Source: Telmatactis stephensoni
Taxonomy: Eukaryota; Cnidaria; Anthozoa; Actiniaria; Isophelliidae
Assembly: GCA_029948255.1 (NCBI GenBank)
Contig: JALIZF010001274.1
Location: forward strand, 124,001-188,000
Length of the DNA stretch: 64,000 nucleotides
Reading direction: 5' to 3'
Shown here: positions 24,407 to 36,045 of the stretch, one piece after another
Position numbering within the stretch: position 1 is the first letter of the stretch
How the letters are laid out: each line of letters opens with the position of its first letter
The notes under the pieces: model-generated
Database searches by the model: none
Seen by the model: the letters and a program-made list of their open reading frames with translations, nothing else
What the model was told of the DNA's origin: nothing
Made by a program: the position numbers and the translations under genes

Positions 24407-25659
24407 AACTAGACGCACACGTGCGTTCACTCGTGCCCTGGGAGACCCTTTTAGGAGATGCTTCAATGACCGGCCCCGTTCGTACTCTTCCCAGAGCCGT
24501 TTCACGCATTCTTCACTTAACCGTAACATAATAAAGACCTTTTTTGACCTTTTTAAAGAATATCTGATTAGTCAATTTGTCTGTCAGCAGCTATTAGTGT
24601 TTGCCTTTATGCATGGATATTAGATATCTCCAACATGCAAAAATATACCAGTTTATTCAACTTTTTATTTCACTATATATCTCAAGTGTTTGCTGTAAAG
24701 ACTTCTACAACGACGTTTTTGACACAATAATAAATCGTGTATTTTTTCGTTCATGTTTCAGATGTTTTATCCATTACGTGACCAAACGCATCAGGTCAAA
24801 ATAGAGCCTTGGTTCCATGAAAATATATGAATAAATTAAATTGTCTAGCCAGAATTTCGGTGTTAAAATTCAGTACAAAAACCTCTCAAGATCTCTTGAA
24901 TGCTTGAATGAAAAATTTAATTGACTACTTGCCTCTATATGCGTTCGTTTAGCAACATGTAGGGTGAGAAATTCGTAGATTTCCAGCTCAAAGGATTCAC
25001 TTCTTTATCGCAGGAGCTTCGGTTTCAAGTACTCCATTGAGAGTTCGATATTTGGTCAAAGTATTGGAGATCAAGCTCAAAATAACAGCCCATTCTGAAG
25101 CTCTTATAAGTGTCTAGGTATATATCGAGTTAAAAGCTCCATTTTCTATTGTCTCACTGCTGGAAAAGCCTGTCTCTGAAAGCTATTATTTGGGTTGTCC
25201 GCCATCTTGCATTCCTAAAGTTCTTGACTGGCGTTCACTTCGAGGGCCTTCGAAGAGTTCGCACTAGCTCGCTCAAAGGTGATGAATGAAGGGCATTGTT
25301 TCTTACGCTCTTAACCAATCAGGAGCTTTAACAAGTGACCAATTGCGCAAGAAAGGCCTCTTCTGGCCTAAAGGCCTGGGCACGAGTAATAAAAAGTTGA
25401 ATAAACTGGTATATTCGCAGGTAATATTTTTGCATGTGAGATAATAGCTGTTGAAAGACAAATTAAAGATCTTTACTACTGCGGCTTGTTGAACTACAGG
25501 CAACCAGTGTACGGTTCGACGTGCGTCTTGTTAAAACGTTTATTAACGACAACATGTCAATCGCTCTTACTCTAGCGGCAGCTAATCTAAATGTCCTTTT
25601 TACGCCGATTTTGGGCTTCTTTTACATGGGCATGAGTGAACGCACGAGTGCGTCTAGTT
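24407..25659 (+). mobile_element. TIR element family 'ACTAGACGCAC', copy C (complete, 1.25 kb)
   Basis: The left end (24407-24438, aactagacgcacac...) and the right end (25628-25659, ...gtgcgtctagtt) are inverted repeats of about 32 bp with two mismatches. It is the only copy here with both ends. It has no transposase; the longest frames match nothing recognised. Contains the 'ggcctgggcacgagt' block near 25374, after which extra sequence reaches the right TIR. Confidence 0.8.
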
Positions 25660-26854
25660 AATAATTGACTTAAACACCCTCGGACGGGCGCACGAGGTTT
25701 GGATATCTTTCGGGTTGACATTTCGTGTCTATTCCCGAATTACGCACGCACGCATGAAGCCCATAGCATAGTAAACATTTGCAGTTTATTACTCGTGCCT
25801 GGGCACGAGTAATGAAGGTAATATTACAGTTCAGAATATGTCAAACTCTGACCCTTGCGGTTTCAAAGCTCCAAAGCCCGGTCAAATACACAAAAACATC
25901 ATATTTCAAGAGGTCATTATTTTGTAAACAAGGCCAATGGTAAACAAAGCGCGGCACGTCGCTGGTTCGCTCGCGGGAGTTGTCCATTTTACAAGCAAAA
26001 TCACTTCTTTAAATTATTACAGAATTCAATGACTGATTGAAGTTTTAATTTGGTCAATAAAAGTCTATTTTTGAGTTCATAAAATAAAAACAACCTAAAC
26101 AGACTTCAGTCGGGTGCATTAAGATTCGAGACAGCGCTTCGCTCACGTACATTTTACTTTAAGCTTAATATCAACTAATTCAATAAGCTTGTATATTAGT
26201 TCAATAGATTTGAAAGACTTACGGGTGAACTTTGAGTACGTTCAAAGGGCTTGTTTTTTCGACTTCTTCCCTCCAACTGTAACCTGTGTAACTCAGCATG
26301 CCTGACATCTTTGTTTATTCAAACGTGACCCGAGAAGTGACCATGAGGTGATCACGTGATGTACAAAGGAAACCCATAAGACCTTTCATAACCCCAAGGC
26401 GGGCTCTGATAAAATTCTTTTAAAATTAAGGGAGTCTTTACATGGCACAAGGACCATCCTAGCAAGCGAACCAACTTTACTTTTAGTTTTCATGACAATT
26501 TTTCGTCACCCGAAGCAAGCCGAAGCAGAGTTCAAAGAATGAAGGTCACCCGAGCTACCACAGGAGCCCCAAAATTAGCCGGTTCCTAATCCTAGTTGGC
26601 GAAGTATCTCTACTTTTTCCGTTTTATACATGGCCGAAACATATTCCCAGTGCCTAGGATATTCCTACCGGCGAGACAGGATGATCCTAGTAGTAGGATG
26701 ATCCTAGTACCCGAAATGAAGACGCAAATCGAGTATTTTCGAGGTACAGAGACCGCTGACGAAAGTATCGCGGGTACGACTTTACAAGGCATTTTCGGGA
26801 AAATGAAATTTGGTTCTGAAAGAAACTTCAGAAGTGGAGGCGATTTTCGCGGCG
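25660..26854. other. intergenic; solo end fragment of the TIR family
   Basis: 25774-25812 repeats the family's right-hand block ('acatttgcagtttat') and ends in a near-palindrome made of 'attactcgtgcc' and 'gggcacgagtaat'. The remainder has no gene I can support. The GC-richer stretch at 26600-26850 includes a tandem 'aggatgatcctagta' duplication (about 26679-26709). Confidence 0.45.
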
Positions 26855-26999
26855 ACTAAGGCTATTTTTAGTAACTTCGCCATCGCGCGCGCAAGGCTGT
26901 CAAACAATAGAATTCAAAAGCCGAAAGCAAACGGTCCCGTCCGCGCGCACGTCCAGAGCCTTGCGCACGCGATGGCAAAGTAAATAAAAGTAGTCTTAT
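26855..26999. mobile_element. GC-rich MITE
   Basis: About 45-bp imperfect TIRs: left 'cttcgccatcgcgcgcgcaa' (around 26875-26894), right 'ttgcgcacgcgatggcaaag' (26961-26980), with A/T-rich outer ends 'taaggctattttta' and 'taaaagtagtctta'. Confidence 0.75.
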
Positions 27000-27173
27000 C
27001 CGCCACGAACATCGCGACGAACAATCTGGGAGCGGTCCACAGTCCCGATATCTGCAATGTCAAAGATTAAATGCGCCGACGATAAGTTCAGTCGACATTT
27101 TTTACAACCCCTAATACGAACAACCCGGGCCTAGTCATTTTAAAGGCTTATGTTTAACAGGGGGAGGAGTACT

Positions 27174-27672
27174 CCAGTCCCAGACTCTCTTTCTTGCCGC
27201 TCCAGGACTCGCGGAGAAAGAGAGTCCAGTATAACTTGCATGCGCATGTCAGCTTAGTGACCACGCGATCACCACATTCATGTGGTGATCGCGTGGTTAC
27301 AAATCCTAAAGTCATCTAATGATTCAAGATGGCTGAAGAAGAAAGTGTTTTGTATACACGATACCAGTCTCATTTTGGAAAGCCATTTGTTGATTCAGTG
27401 AGCTATGCACTTGGAAAAACCAACTATAATCTTTTACCAAAGTTTGAGCAGTTACAGGCCATTTACGGATGGACAGTTGTGAAAGACGTATTTGTGAATT
27501 TTTCGATACGCATCACTACCACTGCTACCAAACACTTACATTTGCATATTGCAAGCTCGCAAAATACTAATTAATCAATTGATTAGCTCATTTTGCACAT
27601 GCGCATGCAAGTTATACTGGACTCTCTTTCTCCGCGAGTCCTGGAGCGGCAAGAAAGAGAGTCTGGGACTGG
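27174..27672 (+). mobile_element. element with perfect 76-bp TIRs and captured gene fragment
   Basis: 27174-27249 and 27597-27672 are exact reverse complements over all 76 bases, and each arm is itself foldable (actctcttt...aaagagagt). Upstream 'TTTAACAGGGGG' (27152-27163) may mark an outer end with a TTAA site, but no matching right-hand site is clear. The interior holds the hairpin 27257-27300 and an 81-codon frame resembling a helicase N-terminus. Such perfect arms imply a recent origin. Confidence 0.85.
27329..27574 (+). pseudogene. captured N-terminal fragment of a RecQ-like helicase (tentative)
   Basis: Starts MAEEESVLYTRY and runs to NLLPKFEQLQAIYG...VVKDVFVN. The spaced K..EQ..AI and the DVFV block resemble the Q-motif region just before Walker A of RecQ-like DEAD helicases, where LPTGxGKS is expected next. 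Here the likeness stops at about 27500 and the rest (SIRITTTATKH...) looks unrelated, so no ATPase site is present. It lies wholly inside the TIR element. The ATG has a good context (aagATGG). The family call rests on short motifs only. Confidence 0.4.
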
Positions 27673-27776
27673 ACTAGGGGAGGAGGGGTCCATCTTGCCA
27701 GGTCCCACACGGCCATAAATACAATCTGGGAGTGGTCCACAGTCTTGATATCTGCAATGTCAAAGATTAAATGCGC

Positions 27777-28478
27777 GCTAACATTGTTCGTTATTTTAAA
27801 GCCTACTTTCTACGGAAGGCGGTGACACTAAGGTGACCAACCTCTCCCCCTAACAATTAATTTTGCCTTTGTTAATTTAGTCCCAAAATATTCAGTTCCT
27901 CTTCCCTTCCCCAGTTCCCTCCCCCTTCACGCGCATGTGCGAACGGGTTCTTGAAACGCGCGCAGTTTTATGGCCAATGAAATTCAGTTGACTAATCTTG
28001 TTGTTTGAACAGCAAGCAATGCTAGGAAATTGAAAGCTTATTAGAAATGACATAAGGAAATTGAAGAAAATACTGAATAATGTCACATGTCAGTTTATTG
28101 GCGCTGTAAGGCACATTACTCAAAGAGACCTTTGCATAAAAATAGCAGTCTAAATTTAATGAGATAAGAAGACACCAAAAACAGAGCATCTGTATCTAGC
28201 TAAAGCGTCATATGCCAAAATAGAGGCACTATAATGTCTATTTTAAAAGATCAAGGATATACTTTCGTATTTGTATCATATTACTGATTATTTCGGTCAC
28301 AATATCCAATTACTCCTAACTGACAAATCTTGATTTGTAATATACTAAGAATGAAAGGTATGAAGTTCCTTTTTCTTTACTAATTAAAAAGTAGTTGTAC
28401 GTTACGTTACTCGTTACATCTACGTGCGCTGACAAGAATCGTAACGTTACGTTACGTAATTGTAACGTTACGTTTTAA
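27777..28478. other. intergenic; cluster of GTTACGTTAC palindromic words
   Basis: No gene supported. At 28395-28475 there are repeated GTTACG/CGTAAC words, including 'cgtaacgttacgttacg' and 'gtaacgttacg', which can fold on themselves. Confidence 0.45.
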
Positions 28479-29014
28479 TAGATCGATTTCACTGCCGTCA
28501 TCGAGAAAAATAAAGTCGGTTTCAGAGCATCAAATAAAATAAAAATACTTGTACCTCAAAGAACAACTAAATCTTTGCAACTCTAGAAAATATTGAGTCA
28601 AAAGAGCTTTTCACCACGAAGATACGAATGTTTGAATGTGGGCTTGTTGTTGGTAAGAATGTATGAACACCAATATGGCGACCATAAATACCAAGCATCG
28701 AAATGATATTAAAAATACATTTATTTGTTCATTTTATTGATTATATATATAGAAAATGACAATTAAGTTCATTGCCAAAGCAAATGAGGTGAAATTTGTC
28801 GCAAATTGATGTGTTCTTACGGCGTTTGAAAATGCGTGACTGCATGGCGTGACACAATTTTGGTGCCGATAATTTGCCAAGCGATGAACAGAATCAGACC
28901 AAATTTCCAGAGACGACTTCTTTTCATGATACATACAAAATATCAGGCAATCAGCTTTCTCCGAATTTTAGTTTAGATTTTAGTCCTCTCGTGACGTCAC
29001 GTGAAATCGATCTA
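28479..29014. mobile_element. ~535-bp TIR element
   Basis: Left end 'atagatcgatttcac' and right end 'gtgaaatcgatctat' are inverted repeats; an adjoining 'cgtca'/'tgacg' pair extends them. No transposase. The 66-codon antisense frame inside is not convincing. Confidence 0.75.
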
Positions 29015-29102
29015 TAGTAACAAAATGTAATAAAAAAAACAATAATCTCTTAGCAGCAGCATAGTAGTTTCTTCATGTACTGGCACTTACACTCACTACC
29101 TC

Positions 29103-29271
29103 TATAGAGTGATTTTCACCGGACTGTGAAATACATGGAAATAGCTACTAAGCTAATAGACACTAGTAGACTCTACACCCACTGTTTTCTTTTGTTACAA
29201 TACAACTATTAGACACTATTAAACACTGACTATTAGTAATTGTTTCACATTCCGATGAAAATCACTCTATT
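29103..29271. mobile_element. 169-bp MITE
   Basis: Ends 'tatagagtgattttcacc' and 'gatgaaaatcactctatt' pair over about 30 bp including 'gtgaaa'/'tttcac'. AT-rich middle with 'tagacacta' words repeated. Confidence 0.8.
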
Positions 29272-30342
29272 AAGGTTTTCTCTGGGCCCTATAATTAAAG
29301 TCGCCTTAAATCTCGCAAAGACGCCTTATTAAGGTGGCTCGATATATAGGTTTTATTGACCATGCTTCCGCTTTTAATTCCACGAATTGAGCAACTTACT
29401 CTTGACCAACCAGAACGGTTTTTACACTAGTTATTGGACTTAAATCAAGGATTACATTTTTGTCTATTTCATTTCGATTTGTGTTGCCATAGCGACGGTA
29501 TAAACAAAGATGGTTGAAATCAAATTTTCTAAAATATACTTCGAACTCGAGCAGCTCTGGACAAGGGACTATATGAGCAATAAACTACATAATAAAGCAA
29601 AGGGCTGGCACGGTAAAAACAAAATTCTGTGTGTTTTGTAGAAAGGCTGGGATCTCGGCAGACTAATTAAAGAGACCCTTGATTACTAGGTATGAATTCA
29701 TGAAATACACGAAATACTCAAAACAAACCGCTTGAATTTTGGTTTTGCAGTTCTTTTGTATGATAGCATACTTTATAAAAACTATTTTTCTGAACTGATA
29801 TTTGATTCTGCCGAAACAAAAAATCAGCGCAGCCGTATTAAGTATACGGGATATCAGTAAGGATAAATGTAACTTCCAGGCATTCTCGGGGCACACTTTT
29901 GGCGGTCAATCGTGCTCGCGTTTCTTAGCTTCTCCATAGATTTTTGTAAAATTCGTTCTTTTTGACGATTGGCCGAATCCAGCTAATTCAAACTAATAAA
30001 CTATTTACCCTTCGCTTAGAATTCATCAACTCAAATGTACTCTTTTTCTCTTTTTTGGCTAGATTTTTTATCAGTTAGCTGTGTATGCTCTTCGAGTGTA
30101 GATTTTTTATCTTAAAAATGCAAGCAAAAATCTACACGAGCTCGAAGAAGCTTAAACATCTAGCTCACACATTTACGAGTGATAGACCATTCGTAGAGTA
30201 ATTGGTTTTTGTTTTTTTGTTTTTTTTTGTTTTGGAAAAAAAAGTGATTATAACTGATCTAATGACGAGTACGAGTAATTTACGTTTTCGATGAGAACCT
30301 ATTATCACAAAAAATAGGGCTAGACTCTTTTCCGTAATTAAG
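29272..30342. other. intergenic with one hairpin
   Basis: No gene supported. At 30087-30150, 'gctcttcgagtgtagatttt' and 'aaaatctacacgagctcgaag' are inverted around a short AT loop. Confidence 0.45.
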
Positions 30343-31167
30343 TTAAGGTAGTTCGAAACCCTTGCTACTGCGCATCTCCACGCGCATTCGAGCGCACGCA
30401 CTTTTAATTTATTAAAGAACATTCGCTTGTCCGTGGGAAGTCTACGAGTCAGCGATTAAAAAGCAAAGAAATTTTACTTTTAGCGAAGAAAAATAACATT
30501 TTATTGACCAAACTCTGCAAATCTTTCTATCACAAAATATATATTGTACACTGTGCAAAGTAGGGGCAAAAGCTCGAATTTAGCAAATATTATTGGTCGT
30601 AAAAGCAGGCAAGAACAACGGTAAAATGGCGGATTGTTGGTGTTCATTTTCGAATAGTTTTATCCTTTGTTCTTCTTTAACTCTTTAAATGATACGGTGA
30701 TCCCCTGATTTAATGAATGATTTGCTAAGATTTGATAAGCTTTTCATATAAAGAAAAAAAGTACACTGCTTAAGATTTTGAGTAGATTTATCATTTTTCT
30801 GTCTTATCCTTCAAAAACGTGTATTCTGGAAGGCCATTTTCGTATATTATTGTTGATATTTCGCTTCTTCGCCAATTTTTCCCTAAAACCTTTGTACCAA
30901 GTGTTTTTCTGCATCATAGGCTAATTCTTTGTTTGCTTTTAAATATGTTTGGTTGTTCTAATTTTTATAATTTGACCAGATATGTCGCAAGGCCATTTTT
31001 CGTAAAAAGTGTCTAAAACACCCCACATCTACCCCCTCATATCTCAAGAGTGACCTCGGTGACCCCCTTTTTATTTCACATTTTTATTTCAACCTACGCA
31101 CCTCTTTCTTCGGAGGAATTTTGAAGGGAAGTTTATCGTAAAATTCATGAGTCCTGAACTACTTTAA
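30343..31167. mobile_element. TTAA-flanked non-autonomous element (relative of 18143-20701)
   Basis: TTAA|GGTAGTTC at 30343 and GAACTACT|TTAA ending at 31167. The interior near the right end has 'ctcggtgaccccctttt' (about 31052-31069), matching 'acggtgacccccta' in the larger element. It lacks the CTGCTC array. No transposase. Confidence 0.7.
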
Positions 31168-31434
31168 GCCAAGCTATAGTGCTCCATTCTTTAATCGGTT
31201 AACGCCATAGATATAGTCTGTCGTTGGTTTAATATTGAAACATTCATTTATTATTTGAACACAGACAGGAAGGTTATTATTATCTCGCTTTGAGCCAAAA
31301 ATCAATCAATTATTACAGGTGCATTTTTGAAATTCATTAAGCGAATTCCCCGAAGAGTAGTTGATTAATGTAGGTAGTATATATTGTTGTGAATCTGATC
31401 ACGACTTTAGCCACATTTACACGACACCAAAAAA

Positions 31435-31652
31435 CGGCAAGGCAAGGATGATTTTCGGCAAGGATGAATTTAATTTTTGATCGCAAAATGATAATTTTTT
31501 TAATTTTTTTGTTAATTTAAACGGCACTGTATGATTTGTCATTGCCTATAAAGATAATACTAGCCAGAACAGTGCCATTTAAATATAGAATTCTGTCACT
31601 TTCCGTACAAAAAGCAAATTCATCCTTGTCGAATATCATCCTTGCCTTGGCG
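31435..31652. mobile_element. 218-bp MITE
   Basis: 37-bp TIRs with about three mismatches: left begins 'cggcaaggcaaggatgat' and ends 'aaggatgaattt'; right begins 'aaattcatcctt' and ends 'atcatccttgccttggcg'. Confidence 0.88.
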
Positions 31653-31735
31653 TTGACTTTTATATCAACATCAATCCACCTTGATTACGTATAGCGTGAC
31701 ATTCGAAAATATCTTTGTTGTTGTTGGTTTTTTTT

Positions 31736-32045
31736 TCTTTTCTTTTCTTTTCTTTTCTTTTCTTTTCTTTTCTTTTCTTTTCTTTTCTTTTCTTTTCTTT
31801 TCTTTTCTTTTCTTTTCTTTTCTTTTCTTTTCTTTTCTTTTCTTTTCTTTTCTTTTCTTTTCTTTTCTTTTCTTTTCTTTTCTTTTCTTTTCTTTTCTTT
31901 TCTTTTCTTTTCTTTTCTTTTCTTTTCTTTTTCTTTTCTTTTCTTTTCTTTTCTTTTCTTTTCTTTTCTTTTCTTTTCTTTTCTTTTCTTTCTTTTCTTT
32001 CTTTTCTTTTCTTTTCTTTTCTTTTCTTTTCTTTTCTTTTCTTTT
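31736..32045. repeat. (TTTTC)n pentanucleotide microsatellite, ~310 bp
   Basis: About 60 near-perfect TTTTC units with three one-base irregularities (about 31927, 31989 and 31998). Open frames of up to ~150 codons on both strands are products of the stop-free repeat. Confidence 0.98.
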
Positions 32046-34579
32046 GAAAAAATGGGGCTATCATCAAATTTATCATATCAATAATGTAACACTCCAAAGT
32101 TTCGTCGCGATTGTTTCAAAAATGAATTTAACTAAGGTTTAAGTGATAAAAAGTCTAGTAGGCGAGCTTAATTGTCCGTCCACCTTACATTTCTTTGTTG
32201 AATGTCCAATTTTCAAACGCACATAGATGTTCCATTTTGTAATCAATCTCGAAATTTTGCACTTTTTGCATTTCATGTTAGTGTGACAAATCTGATGGAG
32301 AACATTTTTTAATTAAACCAATTATTTTAAAATGAAATGACAGTATAATTATGGTAAGATGGTCATTGAGTTTAGGGACAGCTACCCCCTAAGTGACACT
32401 TTCATTGTATAATCATGCACATTGAAGTTTCAAACTCGTTTTTAGTAATTATACAAGCCTATAATGAACTGATCATATAAATTATTTATACAAGCTAAGA
32501 AAGAAAAACATCAATTTATACGAAAGATTGCTGTCTAGCTTGAAACAATCTACCGAAAAGGTGTTTTGCACAGATCTTATTATTGATCTTTCCAAACAAG
32601 AAAATACTGAGTAAATAGATTCAATTCAGCTCCCATTTTTCAGTTGTCACTTTCTTAAAATATCTGTATAATTAATTTGGCATACAGTCTCTGTAGGCTT
32701 TCAAAAATATGCAATCAATAATTCATGAGATTTTTCAGTTTTTTTCTTCTTTTCAATCACGAAAATACTGAATAAATAGATTCCGTTCAGTTCAGTTTCA
32801 ATTTTTTAGTTATGAATTTCTTAAAATATCTGAACAGTTTGGCATACAATTCAAGAATGTGTAACAATACACGAGGTTTCTCAATTTGCTTCAGTTTTAC
32901 ATAATGGACAAAAACTGAATATCTTCAATTTTTTCCAACCCACAAAACCGAAGGATTCTGCGACGTTTAATTTGACAGCATTTCCCTTTGTTACTATCTC
33001 TGGATGACACTTGTAAATTTTACATGAACTTTCGAGAATGCGCCATTATAGTTTTTTTCAGATTTCCTTACTTTTAAAAGGATCGACCGAAAAAATATAA
33101 TTCTTCTTTACCGGCTTATAATTATATCCGGATAATATCTGTGTAGTTTTACACTTTGCTATACATTTTATAAGAATTCATATCAATAAAAAATGTAGAA
33201 AATAATGTAATTAAACATTAAATGAATACACTCTTATTTGCTTTTTGACATATTGATTAACGTCAAGGTTGTTTTTCGTACTGCCCGTGTATGATTACAG
33301 CAAAATTACTATTTGTTTGAAACATTTATGTCGTTTACATAATGGCATTTGTTTTTCACACTTGTTAAAATGTGTTATACTTCTTCCTCAAGTTTTCCTG
33401 AAGCTTTTTATCGTTTCAAATTTCCTTTCTCCGTTTTGTTTTAAGCACGTCTAGCAGGTGAATCATGTCGTGAGAGACCTTCAAACATAAAACTAATACC
33501 TCTTCAATAAAGCAAACTATTGGACAGCGAAATTTCTTTATCTCAAAAATTAGATCACCTATTTTGTTTTTCAATAGCCTTACTATTCAGCTAAATTAAA
33601 ATTTCAATAGTATTTTTTCAAAGAACTATAAGAAACATCAAGCAGACTGTCGCCTTTGATTAGAAATGTCCAAAAGTTTTAATTGGCAAACTCGGTGTTG
33701 TCAGACCTGAATTCATTTACCTTACAACTTCCTTGCGAGTCAAACAAGTGACTACGGTTCTTTCTCTGTCTCTCGGCAATTAGTGCAATTTTAGCTGTAT
33801 TTGCCAAAATAATATTCAGCCGCTACACGCCACGATCTGGTTAACCTAATGGAAATAGACTTTCACAAAAAGACAATCAAACTAAGCACATAGTCATAAT
33901 ATTTTTCTCCGAAAGAAATTGCCTTGCGATTTCCAAACTGGTTTCTGGGATATATTGTTAATGAATCGTAGGAGGATACAGTATTTGCGCACAATGTACT
34001 CATTGAATATATAGTTACACCGCTTAGAAGATTGAGAAAAGTTCACCGTTTTAATCTATTTGACTGAGGTCATCTTCCAAGTCGCGAAAAAACGCATCGG
34101 CGCCGGATATCCAGTGTGTTTCTAGACTCTAATAGTCTCTAATTAAATCGATAAAAGAAGTTGCAAGCTAACGTCATCTCTTACGAGATAAAAAGACTTT
34201 ATATTCAAGTTCATTACAGTCCCAACCCACATTGAAGCGCTTATATGGTCAGAACATTATAATTTAGAAGGTAGTTATATCAGATCTGGCCTTATTAATA
34301 TTCGTCTGGCGAAGCCAAATTTCTAGCGCTAAAGACATTAAAGGCCCAGAAGCAGAATTTTAGCCAGTACTATATTGTGGCACATGCAGGATATCCCTGG
34401 TCTTATTAGCATCGATTTGGCGAAGAATTAAAGACTCAGGCACCAAAGGAAGGAAACGCGCTCAGAAAAAAAAGAATCCCATACATAGCAGTAAAGCCTC
34501 AGACAGAAGCTAAACAACGTTAGAGTCCCTCAAGCAGCGTTCGTCCATTAACATACTGTGGTATTTATCATCTCTCAAA
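32046..34579. other. AT-rich region upstream of GPCR 1
   Basis: No exon found. An imperfect tandem duplication of ~160 bp lies at 32597-32910: 'gaaaatactga.taaatagatt', 'ttcttaaaatatctg' and 'tttggcataca' occur in order in both copies. Promoter elements for GPCR 1 could not be identified with confidence. Confidence 0.4.
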
Positions 34580-35590
34580 ATGAGCAACAACTTAACAGAG
34601 AAACCAATTATGCCTCCAACACCACATTACATCTGGTATTGGTCTGTCCGTTGCATTATTGCTGTTGTTGGATGGTTCGGCAATGGGATGGTGATCTATA
34701 TCATCATACGGTCCAGTCGCTTACAGGTCATTTCCAACTGGTTTATCTTATCACTAGCTGTTGCAGATCTTTCAGTGACTCTGATAGTTGCTGTGCCGGA
34801 GTTTTTCTGTAGTGTTGTGTATTTCAACTGCGACTGGTGGAAGATCAAGGTCCTTTATGATGTATTTCTATACGCTTCAGTTCTGAATCTCTGTAACATG
34901 ACATTTGACCGATATTTCGCTATCGTTCACCCTCTAAAGTACCAGCGCTTTATGACTAATTCCTTACTTTACGGTATCTTGGCGGTAACATGGGTTGCGT
35001 CTATTATAATCCCCTTGCCGTATTACATAACCCTTCAGATGAAACAATACAAGGCCTTTTCTACGCTACAAATGCTGGTTCGTCTTCTTCTTGAGGTCGT
35101 ACCTTGTTTTCTTTTGTTAGTGACATATTCACACATGGTTTTTATAGCGAGAAAGCAAATGCAACGAGTGCAACAACAACGTCTTCAATTATCCCACAAC
35201 TACAAAGGTATATGTCACATCCATCTACGTCCTAAAGGTTCTGTACGCGCAGTTGGAATTGTAGTATTGATATTTGAACTCTGTTATGCTATCGCCGCAT
35301 ATAAAGGATTTCAAAATTATGTGGAATTCGCCAAAGTGTCTGACCAAATTGTCGCTGTTGCACGGATGTTATACCATCTTAACTCAGCTGCAAACTGCAT
35401 TGTCTATGCTCTGTGCCGAAAAGACGTCCGTCAGGAGATAATAAAAGCCTTTTATTGCCGTGAACAAGTTGAGAAACCAGAGCAAATTTCTATGAAAGAA
35501 CCAAAATCAAGCTGCCAAAAAGTCGAGAGCGAAAGACCTGATAAAAAGCAGACATTTATTCAAAGGAATCAAGATTTAGTAGCCATGTAG
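34580..35590 (+). CDS. rhodopsin-family G-protein-coupled receptor 1 (orphan, single exon)
   Basis: 336 residues with seven hydrophobic segments, the normal size for a small class A GPCR in the plasma membrane. The N-terminus is short with one N-glycosylation site (N4). TM1 has GNGMVIY (N35), TM2 LAVADL (D63), and TM3 ends in DRYFAIVHPLKY (DRY at 110-112). P175 is the TM5 proline. TM6 reads FELCYAIAA, so the usual CWxP is replaced by CYAI, and TM7 reads NSAANCIVY, so NPxxY has become NCIVY (272-276). The second extracellular loop is very short and has no Cys, so the usual TM3-loop disulfide seems absent, as in melanocortin receptors. The C-tail is basic and Ser-rich. The start has A at -3; no intron. 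It is related to the receptors at 42132-43112 and 52467-53399. The adenosine/melanocortin-like group fits best; the ligand is unknown. Confidence 0.93.
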   Translation: MSNNLTEKPIMPPTPHYIWYWSVRCIIAVVGWFGNGMVIYIIIRSSRLQVISNWFILSLAVADLSVTLIVAVPEFFCSVVYFNCDWWKIKVLYDVFLYASVLNLCNMTFDRYFAIVHPLKYQRFMTNSLLYGILAVTWVASIIIPLPYYITLQMKQYKAFSTLQMLVRLLLEVVPCFLLLVTYSHMVFIARKQMQRVQQQRLQLSHNYKGICHIHLRPKGSVRAVGIVVLIFELCYAIAAYKGFQNYVEFAKVSDQIVAVARMLYHLNSAANCIVYALCRKDVRQEIIKAFYCREQVEKPEQISMKEPKSSCQKVESERPDKKQTFIQRNQDLVAM

Positions 35591-36045
35591 TCGCCAAAAA
35601 CGTTAGAAAAAGCAAAGAGCAATTCAAAGGAACTCTTGTGAAATCACGCGCACTATTATGGGAAAATGCCATCTGCGTCGAACGGCTAATGGCTTTGTAT
35701 ATTACGACAAGAATATTTTACCTTTGTGAATGGATCCTTTGTTTATATACACACAATAGAAGGCTACTTTAAATGCAACCACTGTTTAATCTGACTTTAA
35801 TACGAGCGTCTAGTTATATACTACATTCAGCTTCCCATTTAATTCTTCATCTATTGCTACAATGCCATTGTAAATAGGCCCACATTGACGTACATAGAGA
35901 AACAACAAACATTAATCATAGTGATCTTTACCCTTATACGGGACAGTGTTTGTGTAGCCCCAGTATATCAGTGTCAAGGGACTGTAATAATATTGGTTCG
36001 TTTTACCGAGGGCTTGTTATAGCGGAGTGAAAACCCGTACTTCCC

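Larger units (their letters stand above)
27021..27776. repeat. 56-bp direct repeats exactly 700 bp apart
   Basis: 27021-27076 and 27721-27776 both read 'acaatctgggag.ggtccac', then 'agtc..gatatctgcaatg', then 'tcaaagattaaatgcgc', with three mismatches. They bracket the helicase-carrying TIR element. Confidence 0.9.

Noticed and set aside
25855..26859. Short ORFs at 25855-26040 and 26596-26859
   Set aside because: No motif, no splice context, and GC content typical of element-derived DNA here.
31660..32142. ORFs rich in Phe/Leu/Ser or Lys/Arg/Glu
   Set aside because: They are translations of the TTTTC microsatellite.
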